From Lamellibrachia columna (Eukaryota > Annelida > Polychaeta > Sabellida > Siboglinidae), in assembly GCA_963662155.1 (NCBI GenBank), contig OY759267.1, positions 34,762,976 to 34,826,975 of the forward strand: a stretch of 64,000 nt of DNA, written 5' to 3'. This document shows, in pieces, positions 33,825 through 45,116 of the stretch. Both the position numbers and the translations under genes were made by a program. Every line of letters begins with the position of its first letter. The first letter of the stretch is position 1. The notes under the pieces are model-generated. The model ran no database searches. It was not told where the DNA came from and saw nothing but the letters and a program-made list of their open reading frames with translations.

Positions 33825-34844
33825 TTTAAAATCCCAGGTAAATCCAAGTAAAATTACTAATGAAAGTGACAAAACCTTTATCTGAATGCAAAGACATCTA
33901 ATCCACCTGAGAAACCAGATGACAGTGACAGGAGACCAGTGTATTAAGGGGGGTCATCTTCAAACTAGTGCAGCCTCCCTCTGATAAGTTACATCAAAGC
34001 AGAACAAGTCACATTATAATATAATTACTTAGCAGTCAACTTTTGTTTATTTCAGTTAATTAGAAACAGTCACTTTTACTCAAGTCCATGTGAAGAGCAC
34101 ACATCTATTGGGAGTTGAGAAAATCCTGGACAGGCCCAACTGTTATCTGATATAGCCTAGTGAGCTGATGTAACTTTTTCACATGGAAGGTGAGTTGTTT
34201 TTGAGGACTCCACTAAGTAGGTTATGTAAAGTTATGCAATTCGACAAGTTGAGGTGTCTGGCTTTTCAGTAATCCACAGTCAAAGGTGATATTTGGGTCT
34301 GTTTACATAGGTGTATTGTGGCTCCAGGTAAAAAATTATTATAACTTTCAGTATGGAATAACGACTGGCTATATAGAATTTGATTACAGAACACATGCTG
34401 GACTATTCCAAAAATTATGTTACAAGTTCATTCGAGTGAACTGAAAAAGTGAGTGTATTCGAGTATCGTACTAGAATAAAGACTGTCTCAAGCTGAAGTA
34501 GCTCATATATGTGTGTTCTGCCCACCACAGGTGGTGGTTCCTTGTGTATGTAAGCAACTCCAACAACTAGGTAGGACATAGATTTTTTGAATGAATGCAT
34601 GATTTTCATTTACCTTTATCAACAGGCTAAATTTAATTTTTGTTTCCACAATTACCATTTTTATTTGGGGTAAGACCACAGTTGACCTTCCTGTTTACTG
34701 TTTCACACGAATGTAGGGCACTCGAAATTGTGAAATGTGAAATTAATAAATTCATATTATGTGACATTAGTGGCTTTGAGCATGAATATTCACAGGTTTG
34801 TTTATAGAAGCTATTGGCTGTGAAATAGTGCATTTTTGGAGAGT

Positions 34845-35142
34845 TTAACTGGCGGAGGGATTTATGGGAATTTTTCTGCTATGGGCCACGTGGGCGCATG
34901 AATACACGTCGGAAACTGCCAGCAATCCTGAAGGAGTGGTTTGCACCACTCTGTCAAAGTCATCCTGGCTTAGCCGTGGCAACCAAACCCCACTGCTAAC
35001 CCCACTGGGTTCCTGTTGGATTGCTGCATCTGATGGTTTGTGGTAACAGTGGCCGGTTTTGAAGCCACCAATTTTCATCTTAATTCCACCAGCAGGTGGA
35101 CATTTCTCCTCACTCTTTCTACTACTACTACTACTACTACTT

Positions 35143-35200
<58 letters not shown>

Positions 35201-35231
35201 TACTACTACTATCATGTGTTGTCTCCTCCAT
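34845..35231 (-). pseudogene. B-unit truncated transposase N-terminus, long poly-Ser
   Basis: Open from the ATG at 35231. Poly-Ser of about 30 residues with two Arg interruptions. Apart from the repeat length it is nearly identical to the unit at 32105. Confidence 0.55.
35117..35211. repeat. TAC trinucleotide microsatellite, expanded
   Basis: About 31 triplets with two TTC interruptions; the first is at the same place as in the tract at 32379, the second is private to this unit. Confidence 0.9.
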
Positions 35232-36255
35232 TTTAAAATCCCAGGTAAATCCAAGTAAAATTACTAATGAAAGTGACAAAACCGTTATCTGAATGCAAAG
35301 ACGTCTAATCCACCTGAGAAACCAGATGACAGTGACAGGAGACAAGAATATTAGGGGGGGTTGACATCTTCAAACTAGTGCAGCCTCCGTCTCATCAGTT
35401 ACATCAAAGCAGAACAAGTCACATTATAATATAATTACTTAGCAGTCAACTTTTGTTTATTTCAGTTAATTAAACGCAGTCACCTTTACTCAAGTCCATG
35501 TGAAGAGCACACATCTATTGGGAGTTGAGAAAATCCTGGACAGGCCCAGCTGTTATCTGATATGGCCTAGTGAGCTGACGTAACTGTTTCACATGGAAGG
35601 TGAGTTGTTTTTGAGGACTCCACTAAGTAGGTTATGTAATGTTATGCAATTCGACAAGTTGAGGTGTCTGTCTTTTTAGTAATCCACACTAAAATGTGAT
35701 ATTTGGGTCCGTTTACATAGGTGTATTTTGGCACCAGGTAAAAAATTATTATAACTTTCAGTATGGAATAACAACTGGCTATATAGAATTTGATTACAGA
35801 ACACATGCTGGACTATTCCAAAAAATATGTTACAAGTTCATTCGAGTGAACTGAAAAAGTGAGTGTATTCGAGTGTCGTACTAGAATACAGACTGTCTCA
35901 AGCTGAAGTAGCTCATATATGTGTGTTCTGCCCACCACAGGTGGTGGTTCCTTGTGTATGTAAGCAACTCCAACAACTAGGTATGACATAGATTTTTTGC
36001 ATCAATGCATTATTTTCATTTACCTTTATCAACAGTCTAAATAAAAAAAAATTCTGCACCGTTACCATTTTTATTTGGGGTAAGACCACAGTTGACCTTC
36101 CTGTTTACTGTTTCACACGAATGTAGGGCACGCGAAATTGTGAAATGTGAACTTAATAAATTCATATTATGTGACATAAGTGCCTTTGAGCATGAATATT
36201 CACAGGTTTGTTTATAGAAGCTATTGGCTGTGAAATAGTGCATTTTTTGGAGAGT

Positions 36256-36570
36256 TTAACTGGCGGAGGGATTTATGGGAAATTTTCTGCTATGGGCCAC
36301 GTGGGCGCATAAATACACGTCGGAAACTGCCAGCAATCCTGAAGGAGTGGTTTGCACCACTCTGTCAAAATCATCCTGGCTTAGCCGTGGCAACCAAACC
36401 CCACTGCTAAACCCACTGGGTTCCTGCTGGATTGCTGCATCTGATGGTTTGTGGTAACAGTGGCCGGTCTTGAAGCCACCAATTTTCATCTTAATTCCAC
36501 CAGCAGGTGGACATTTCTCCTCACTCTTTCTACTACTACTACTACTACTATCATGTGTTGTCTCCTCCAT
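36256..36570 (-). pseudogene. B-unit truncated transposase N-terminus
   Basis: Open from the ATG at 36570. Private changes: SGFSSGV, and the tail VYLCAHVAHSRKFPINPSA. Confidence 0.5.
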
Positions 36571-37945
36571 TTTAAAATCCCAGGTAAATCCAAGTAAAAT
36601 TACTAAAGAAAGTGACAAAACCGTTATCTGAATGCAAATACGTCTAATCCACCTGAGAAACCAGATGACACTGACAGGAGACCAGTATATTAAGGGGGGA
36701 CATCTTCAAACTAGTGCAGCCTCCCTCTGATAAGTTACATCAAAGCAGAACAAGTCACATTATAATATAATTACTTAGCAGTCAACTTTTGTTTATTTCA
36801 GTTAATTAGACACAGTCACCTTTGCTCAAGTCCATGTGAAGGACACACATCTATTGGGAGTTGAGAAAATCCTGGACAGGCCCAGCTGTTATCTGATATG
36901 GCCTATTGAGCTGACGTAACTGTTTCACATGGAAGGTGAGTTGTTTTTGAGAACTTCACTAAGTAAATTATGTAATGTTATGCAATTCGACAATTTGAGG
37001 TGTCTGTCTTTTCAGTAATCCACACTCAAAGGTGTTATTTGGGTCTGTTTACATAGGTGTATTTTGGCTCCAGGTAAAACATTATTATAACTTTCAGTAT
37101 GGAATAACAACTGGATATATAGAATTTGATTACAGAACACATGCTGGACTATTCCAAAAATTATGTTACAAGTTCATTCGAGTGAGCTGAAAAAGTGAGT
37201 GTATTCGAGTGTCGTACTAGAATACAGACTGTCTCAAGCTGAAGTAGCTCATATATGTGTGTTCTGCCCACTACAGGTGGTGGTTCCTTGTGTATGTAAG
37301 CAACTCCAACAACTAGGTAGGACATAGATTTTTTGAATGAATGCATGATTTTCATTTACCTTTATCAACAGGCTAAATTAAATTTTTGTCTGCACAATTA
37401 CCATTTTTATTTGGGGTAAGACCACAGTTGACCTTCCTGTTTACTGTTTCACACGAATGTAGGGCACGCGAAATTGTGAAATGTGAATTTAATAAATTCA
37501 TATTATGTGACATGAGTGCCTTTGAGCATGAATATTCACAGGTTTGTTTATAGAAGCTATTGGCTGTGAAATAGTGCATTTTTTGGAGAGTTTAATTGGC
37601 GGAGGGATTTGTGGGAATTTTTCTGCTATGGGCCACGTGGGCGCATGAATACACGTCGGAAACTGCCAGCAATCCTGAAGGAGTGGTTTGCACCACTCTG
37701 TCAAAGTCATCCTGGCTTAGCCGTGGCAACCAAACCCCACTGCTAACCCCACTGGGTTCCTGTTGGATTGCTGCATCTGATGGTTTGTGGTAACAGTGGC
37801 CGGTTTTGAATACAGACTGTCTCAAGCTGAAGTAGCTCATATATGTGTGTTCTGCCCACTACAGGTGGTGGTTCCTTGTGTCTGTAAGCAACTCCAACCA
37901 CTAGGTAGGATATAAATTTTTTGAATGAATGCATGATTTTCATTT

Positions 37946-39285
37946 ACCTTTTTTCAAAAATGTAATAAATTTTTTTTTTATGTTATAATAATATCAAAAT
38001 GTGCGAAGCGAAGCCAGCGACAGCGATTGATGTCGGCGGCAGCGCAAAACAAACAACACGTTGATACTCGTTCATTGACATTGTTCACCTAATGTTTCTT
38101 GAGAATTGTCAAAACAATTCTAAGTAGGTTTAAGCAGGCCCAGTTGGCATTTTCCCCTGGCGGCAGAAATTCGGGATCCACGACCGACCGCGTTATATCC
38201 GAATCCGCGTAATATTACATTACATCGTAAATATAATCGTTTTCGCGACGCGAAACCAACGAAAATACGAATTCGTCATCCGCATATGAAACGATGTTAA
38301 GTGGTGCGTAATAAATGTATGCTTCGGTCGAGATCGGTTGAAAGACGAGGTGATACAATTATTAATTCTACCTATTGTATTTTTCTGTGTTTTATCAGCT
38401 TACATACTACGTTTGTCAAATCATATACGTTTTCGGCTGCTCAGGTCCAGGTTATTATTTTCGATTCGTAGGCCTGTTGGTCCAGTACATCATCATCGTA
38501 GTAGATCTATTCCATAACAAAATACGTACGTGTGTTTTATTCAGTTCAAGAGTCAAGAGGGTGTGACATTTAAAAATAATACACGTTGATGCTAGTATAC
38601 TCGTTTAATAAGTTCCATAAACTGCATATTGCCGTATAAGATAATGGTGCAAGCACACGGGGCTTCGACAGCGTTCTTGGTCTTGGTGCAGCGGGCGGGG
38701 GTCGCTGTTGTTTAGTAGCTCCCTGGTGGCAGATATGAGAACACCTAACGCGCCTCGCTTACAGCGCGGTCCGAAGTCGTGGACCCCGACTACCGCGTTA
38801 TAACAAGGCTCGACTGTAGATGCAACGAGGTATGTAGCTAACTGATGAATAACCAAAAGTCACTTAGAATGTATTAGTATTACAAATGTATTGTTTTTCA
38901 TTGTTAAACTTGATGTCAAGATCAATCTCAAAATGCAGCACGCTGTCACATGTACTTTCCCAAATGTTATCCTTGTCAAATATAAGGCTAATCTACCAAC
39001 TTAATACTGTGTAGATCTGAGACAGTTGTGTCCAGTGACATTACTTATTTTGTGTAATCATCACTATAGCAAGGGGTGGTATAGTAGTACTACACTACCC
39101 CTAGCAGCAACACTAATTAAGTTCCAAGTTTCAACAGGGTTATCTGCCAGCTAGGGGTACTGTTGATCAACTGTCCATTTAGTAGGGGATTGGCCAACAT
39201 ATAACATCTGCCATGACTTATCTTCTGCATCATTAGTTATAGAGGAAATTTGTTTGAGCAGGATATAGACGCGTTGAGTGCCCAT
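37946..39285. other. Single-copy intergenic stretch upstream of DUF4806 copy 2
   Basis: It is not found elsewhere in the window. Its left part is CpG-rich (GCGAAGCGAAGCCAGCGACAG near 37998) and holds a MITE-like element (separate entry). From 38830 to 39285 it is AT-rich, with no gene recognised. A 5' UTR or promoter of the DUF4806 gene would lie here. Confidence 0.5.
38165..38825. mobile_element. Possible degenerate pogo/Tigger-like MITE
   Basis: The left side reads TCGGGATCCACGACCGACCG then CGTTATATCCGAATCCGCG; the reverse complement of the right side reads TCGGGGTCCACGACTTCGG then ACCGCGCTGTAAGCGAGGCG and starts CAGTCGAGCCTTGTTATAAC. The two are recognisably inverted copies, and the CGAACCGCGTTATA style is familiar from pogo/Tigger termini. 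No transposase is inside. The left terminus is eroded, so exact ends are unknown. Confidence 0.4.
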
Positions 39286-42200
39286 ATGAAAAGAGCACGG
39301 AAACGGGAATATTGCAGAAGATGGATGTCGGAAAAGAGAATAAAGTCCAAAATAGATGCAGATACACGTGAATTAATTGGAGACACTTCCGAAAATGAAA
39401 CATCAGAAGATGTGACAGAATTTCAAGAAAGCAATAATGACCAAGTTGAGCATAACACAAATGCTGAACATGACCACAGTGATGAACATGACCACAGTGT
39501 TGAACATGACCACAGTGATGAACATGACCACAGTGATGAACATGACCACAGTGTTGAACATGACCACAGTGTTGAACATGACCACAGTGATGAACATGAC
39601 CACAGTGTTGAACATGACCACAGTGATGAACATGACCACCATAGTGACAATGTTACTAATGATGATTATGATGACAATGCATACAGTGATACTATTACTG
39701 ATGACATCCCTACTGACAGGGAAGTAGAATCATACAGTGAGAGTGAATCATCAGAAAGGTGAGGTCTGGCAGAAATCCTGCCGCCCAAATTGTGAAAAGA
39801 CTCTTCGAAGAAATACAACATGAAGAGGAGTATACAACTCTACAAAGACATATTTATCATAGACGGCCAGATAATGCATACAGATCTAGTACTGTGAAGT
39901 GGTTTGTGTGGAGAATAGACAAGAAGACACATACAAATGCAGGATTTACCATTCACCAGGGGCTTTATTTATGCACCCATGTGATTCTCGGACTATTGGT
40001 GGCTGCACAGTGCGGAGAACAAACTATGAAATGAAAATTGTTGAAGGAAAAGTCCTAACTAAGAGATGTATAAGGATGGACTCTGGCAGTGACATTGTGT
40101 TTATTCAGCTCCTTCATGACTACTGAGGTACACACGCACACACACATGCTTACTTTGTTAATGTCCTTTGTAAAAAATCATATTGTATTATGTTAATAGC
40201 CATGATATTTGAGCCACCTGTTATAACTAACATATTACAAACATTAAAATATAGAGATGAATAAAACATTCATATGTAATTTGTAAGGCATAGAAATGCA
40301 TGCTGCACATGAAAACAAAATCAGTTTTCCAGAACCTATGTATCAACTGATAGAAGCTTGGGCTATGTCATTGATTATGTATTAGTATGGGACAAAACTG
40401 TGGAATTCGTTGAATGTCAGTGTAATTAATATTAAATTTTTCAATTATTTTAAAGCATAGAGAAAATATAAGCTTTGCCTGTGTAAAACTGTACAAGCTG
40501 ATTTGTAAACAGTTTTGATTTGATTTCACATCTCCTTGGTTTCAGTGTAGCCATGCCATACTCTGTGGTTCTTTTCAAAGAAGGTGATGCTGTGGAAGTG
40601 GAATGCGTACCAACATCATGGATAGAAAAAAGAGGAGATGGGGTAAGTAATAAAAATGCAATTTTTGTGTGGAATACTAATTATGGCTTAATTGGTTATT
40701 TGCAGACATTACCCAGGCTGACTACGTAAGAATTTGTTTTAGTGGAGAGGGGGAGGGTTCGTGTAAAAACATTTGGGTTATATTTTGAGAAAACCCGTGA
40801 CAGAAAACGCAGCCAAAATATCAAATAGCCAAACTTTTTGTCTCTCAATATGTATACTTAAATACATCTACAAATAGACAAAGATAAGGTCAGTTTGTTA
40901 CATTAACTATTTAATTTAATGTTAGTTATCTTTGTCATATTTGTTTAACTTGGCAGAAAATTTACTACTGGCCATCTGGAAATGACCAGAAGAAGAAAAT
41001 AAAGAGGAATGAAATGCCTGACAAGGCGCAGTGGACAGCATACAATGTTCGCATCATAGGCAAAACTGGTAATGCACATTATTCATAGTTACATATTAGA
41101 TTCATGATATGTAAAGTAGAATATAGGAGGGGTGGTTTGTTGCAGTCATGTTCTCATGATAGAGAATTGTCAAAATGTGATTGTTTTTAGAATAAAAAAC
41201 GCACCATTGGCTATTTTGTAATTAATTAGAAATGGAAAATGAGAAGGCCGACAACATTGTATATGCATGCTTTACAACAATTTACCAACAAATTAACTCA
41301 TGCTATTGTCATCAACCCATTTGTGAGTGTGTGACAACAGGCTTCATTGATTCTAAATGTATTGTATACTGCCAACCAATAATTGTTAAACATTTGTCCA
41401 TTTAGGCAAGGAGATCCTTTGTTTTTGTTGTAAGTTGAGACATTTTCCTGATTAATTCAGAGTACCCCGACTATGAGACAGCTTCCAAGTATGCGAAAAA
41501 GGCAGAGGATACATCTAATGTTGAGCCAGATGAAGCACAGGGGAAGCGGCATTGCCGAAAGCCAAAACGCTACCAATCTCCTGATTCACCGGCAGTAGTT
41601 AGTGAAGAGTGTGGAGAAGATGGTAATGAAAATTAAAATGCCCCATCTCATATTTGCTTTTATCATCCAATATGTATATCTTCCCAGTAGAGCGGTCTGT
41701 AATGAGAGGTGTCTATATGTTACAGAATTTTAAAGATGACCAATACTTTTATCCAAACATTTGTACATGGCCTTTTTATTCAACTAAAATCAATTGTAAA
41801 ATGTTATATCATACATTATTCAACATTCATAAGTATAGTGTGTACATGTGTTTGCAACACATTTCTTATTCTACCTTATTTGATGGGAAGTTAATGTGGT
41901 GTACATGTTTTCTATTTTCACAAATAATTTTGAAATGTGATTTGTGGACATTCTGTTGTTATGAAAGACTTTGGTGTCTGATTCTGGACAAATATCAATT
42001 TGATTGTAGGTTTAACTTCAAGAACATATCGGTATTCTACCAAGACAAATTCTGTACAACCCTGAAAATAGTTTCAGATTCAGAAGTTGAGGAAACTCCA
42101 GATACTGTGGAAACAGTTGCACTCCCTCCACCTCCTTTCAGTTTCTCAGGTAACAATTATACAAAAATACATAAAATATAGTTAATGTTCAACAAAGGAC

Positions 42201-44047
42201 AGTGGAACTTGATTAATCCTGACACCTTGATACCCACTGTATGTGTCTGGATTAACGAGCTATGATTTTAATATCAAAAGTATCGTGCATTTACTGTACA
42301 CATGTCTATCACACTTGTTGAATACTATAACATAATGTGGACATTAAATGTCATCTGATTCACTTGTACAGGTCTAATGGCTATTTATTGAAGAAGTCTG
42401 AGTTTTGTCTGCTTGGTTTCTCTATATCTACTATTGTAAGAATTTGATGTCTCTGTCCAAATGTATATCCTAAATATTTCATGTCACTGTGACTTTCATG
42501 TCAAATAAACTAATAGATAATAATATATAATTGTAACATTTATGTTCAATACAGCACTGGATACTGAAAGTGGCAGTGATTTGCCCACAGGTAAATCTTC
42601 TAAGCGTACAGAGCCACCACTTCGACCTAGTTGCAGTTCATCCCAGGCCCAACTTAAGCTGCCGCAAGTTCTCGGCAAACAACAACGTCCACAGGGTGAT
42701 GGACTGCAAATGGAGAGTCCTGGCAGATCACAGATGATGTCGAGCTCCTTCTGCATTCAAGGTACTCCTTTATGCTTCTTTACATGTAGGCCGTTTTAAG
42801 TGCTAATATACCATTGGTCTTTCCCTACTCAGGGGACCCCATGGGAAAATTTGACACTGTTTTTTTCCTCCTTGTCACCCCATTAAATAAGCATCATTCA
42901 ATTAAATAAATGCCCCTTTTCTTACCATTTGGGGGTTGCTGGCAGGGGGAGGACCCAACTAAAATTGCTGGCATTGGTCATTCCATAATCAGGGAACCCC
43001 AAATGAAGATTTGACACTCTTTTTAGCCTTGGCACAATTCCCATAAATAAATGTACTTCTTTCTCACCCTTTGGGGATTGCTTGCAGGGGGGAGCCCCAC
43101 CTAAAATTGCTTGCATCGGTTCAAGCGGATATAGTTTTTTCAGTTCTGGCCAAGCTAGAGAAACTGGAGAAAACAATGCAGGAGATAAAATTATCTCTCG
43201 TCACTTCACAGCCAGATGATGACTTGACATTAGACACCATTCTGCCTAATGGCAAGAAACTGAACACACTCAATGAACTGAGCAATTTTGAAAAACAGTT
43301 GGGTGAAGATGATGACATAAGGAATTGATTTAGTATGTTTAAGATATGTTTGAGTCAATTATAAAGTGGCATTGCTTTTTTACTGTATTTTTGAAGCAAC
43401 CTTAGAGTCTAAATTAATTTGGAAAGCTTTCTATACAGAACCTATTTCTAGGAATCATTGTGACATTTCAAATTATGCTTAAAGGTGTGAAATATAAATT
43501 ATTTCATGAATGTATGAATATCAAAATGGTCCAGCTTCATAATTGTTTAGTCAATAATGTTTGTGTTCCTTCAAGACAAGTTCACTTCATATAGCTACAG
43601 ATACTCTGACTGTAACTGATTGTTGGTCCAACATTATAACATGGGAAGCAAAAGGTTAAAATAATATAAAAAAAGATAAATTACCTATTTATTATTGGTT
43701 TAGGAATAAAAATTTGCTTGTGAGTGACAATAATGAGTTTCTGCAAGTGCATACATACATATGTACGTGTGTGCGCGCGTGCGTGCATGCATGCATGCAA
43801 ACAATTTTATAATATAGAAATGATCAAACTTTGTTCTTTTAAAATAGAGTTGTCATTTTATATAAAATATATATTTATTTTACACAGATTCAAATTCTTT
43901 CGTCACTAGAGGGTGCAAGCCTTGCTAGATCCTGCAGGGTCATTATGCGGTCACTGATGACTCATGGCCTTATGAGTTTGTTCGGTGTTATGTGGCAAAA
44001 GGGAAAACTACCCTTTCGAGACCATCTGCTGTGCAAAGTGGTCTCAA
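39286..44047 (+). CDS. DUF4806-domain protein gene, copy 2, eight exons (last one beyond a stop)
   Basis: Exons: 39286-39758, 40546-40642, 40957-41068, 41461-41622, 42078-42149, 42555-42761, 43144-43328, and 43888-44047. The first seven join with matching phases and no stop. Exon 1 is basic (MKRARKREYCRRWMSEKRI) then an acidic His-rich repeat; exons 2-4 give the head typical of DUF4806 proteins (YSVVLFKEGDAVEVECVPTS, KIYYWPSGNDQKKKI, AQWTAYNVRIIGKT, EYPDYETASKYAKKAEDTSN); exons 5-6 are a linker; exon 7 has VLAKLEKLEKTMQEIKLSLV and the DUF4806 N-half, ending DDDIRN-TGA. Exon 8 (SSLEGASLARSCR..., KLPFRDHLLCKVVS) looks like the C-half, but I find no GT donor joining it in frame. The protein is probably nuclear; its function is unknown. 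Start by first ATG; an upstream exon joined at TTTGAGCAG (39270) is possible. Confidence 0.65.
39466..39648 (+). repeat. 18-bp coding minisatellite, ten EHDHSD/EHDHSV units
   Basis: Ten near-perfect units of GAACATGACCACAGTG plus AT or TT, encoding a 61-residue acidic, His-rich tract. D and V versions alternate irregularly. The last unit has an extra CAC (EHDHHSD). Metal binding is conceivable. Confidence 0.95.
39890..40126 (+). other. Possible alternative exon in DUF4806 intron 1
   Basis: After GATCTAG the frame is open to TGA: YCEVVCVENRQEDTYKCRIY, HSPGALFMHPCDSRTIGGCT, VRRTNYEMKIVEGKVLTKRC, IRMDSGSDIVFIQLLHDY. The Cys/Arg spacing looks protein-like, but the acceptor is weak, and exon 1 joins exon 2 in phase without it. 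An overlapping frame (39759-40034) is also open. Confidence 0.3.
43750..43801. repeat. Alternating purine-pyrimidine tract, copy 2
   Basis: Identical in design to the tract at 2591: ATACATACATATGTACG, GTGTGCGCGCGTGCGTGCAT, GCATGCATGC. Confidence 0.7.
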
Positions 44048-44412
44048 GTAAGTATATTTCCATTGACCTGTGTGCTTATTATATTATCATGATCTTACTA
44101 TAAGCAATAGTTGTTTATTGATTACTAAACAATTTTTTTTCTAACAAATTCCCTTAACTTACAAAATCGTGGGCGCATGAATACACAGCTATTTTTTTGT
44201 AAATATTGACGGGCATCGCACATGGGGGCATTTTAAAAGAGCTGGAGGCATGTGATTTTGATAAACGTTGGTGAGCATGTCAATGAGATGATGGCAGTTG
44301 CTGCACATTTATTTCAGAATTTTTGATGGTCAGGTTTTTTTATAATCAGACAAAACGTTAACATGGCCACCAATGCAATTCCCAACTGTGGTCTGACTCC
44401 AAATAGAGTGTC

Positions 44413-44805
44413 ATGGCAACGGAAACAGAAAACATGGATGTTGATTTTTGTAAAAAGTACACTGCAAAATTACAAGAAAAGGTGGTATTGTCTGCCAATG
44501 GGCAGTGTCAGTTGTGGACAGGGTGCAAAAAAGGGAAATTCAGTGACTATGGTGTGATTAATTGCCGTTTTGAGTGTGGCTACAGAACGGTTACAGTGCA
44601 TCGTTTAAGTTATATGCTTGAACACAAAATGACACGTGTTGAACCTGGCTTAGATGCCAGTCATCTTTGTCATAACAGTCTGTGTCTGACAGCAAGTCAT
44701 ATCTCTATGGAGCCACATTCCATAAATAACAACAGGCAATATTGTGTTAGTCAAAATGTATGCTTTGGTCATGCACCATATCCAAAGTGTATGTTGCAAT
44801 TCAAG
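44413..44805 (+). CDS. His-Me finger (I-PpoI-like, zinc-loop) endonuclease, copy 2, motif intact
   Basis: ATG at 44413, open to 44892, with a possible donor TTCAAG|GTATTT at 44805. Residues 82-97 read ASHLCHNSLCLTASHI: H84 as general base, C86/C91/H96 as zinc ligands. N105 in SINNNRQYC sits 21 residues after H84, matching the H98-N119 spacing of I-PpoI. A second zinc site can be built from C111, C117, H120 and C126. Upstream C32/C38 could give the fourth ligand of site one. No homing intron is seen; the gene lies between DUF4806 and a convergent transposase. Role inferred: DNA cleavage, perhaps cargo of the element. Confidence 0.7.
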
Positions 44806-45116
44806 GTATTTCAATGGCAATGCAATAGTAAAACCTACATTTTTCTAGATGTGTTGAATCCTTCAGTTTTTTCAAAGTGTCGTCTGCTGTAGTCAATCTT
44901 ATGCAGTTGTGTATGTCAGCAAATGCTGAGTGATGTCTTCGAATGTCGATTGATGTATAGCTCACAAGGTGGCACCATGTGCCAGTCATGGTCCATTGTC
45001 TGTTGGTGGTTTCTTGTATTGTGGTTGCAGGTCTATGAGTGATGAAACTGGGAGAAAATAGAAAGTTCACATTTGTAAGAAGTGTTCTGTTTTCTGTTTG
45101 TTTCATAATCTACCCT

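Larger units (their letters stand above)
29849..37945. repeat. Module B satellite array 2 (about 6 units)
   Basis: Units by the GTCGGAAACTG landmark: 29849-30823 (cut), 30824-32167 (1344), 32168-33569 (1402), 33570-34907 (1338), 34908-36318 (1411), 36319-37654 (1336), 37655-37945 (cut, with an internal deletion joining CCGGTTTTGA to ATACAGACTG at 37809). The second and fourth full units carry expanded TAC tracts and share private variants, so a two-unit block of about 2.75 kb has been duplicated. Confidence 0.9.

Noticed and set aside
39466..39648. Regularly spaced short repeats that could suggest CRISPR
   Set aside because: No spacers, the units are contiguous and in frame, and the genome is eukaryotic.
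39403..39727. Frames reading VVMFITVVMFNTVV and NMTTVMNMTTVL
   Set aside because: Shadows of the 18-bp EHDHSD minisatellite.
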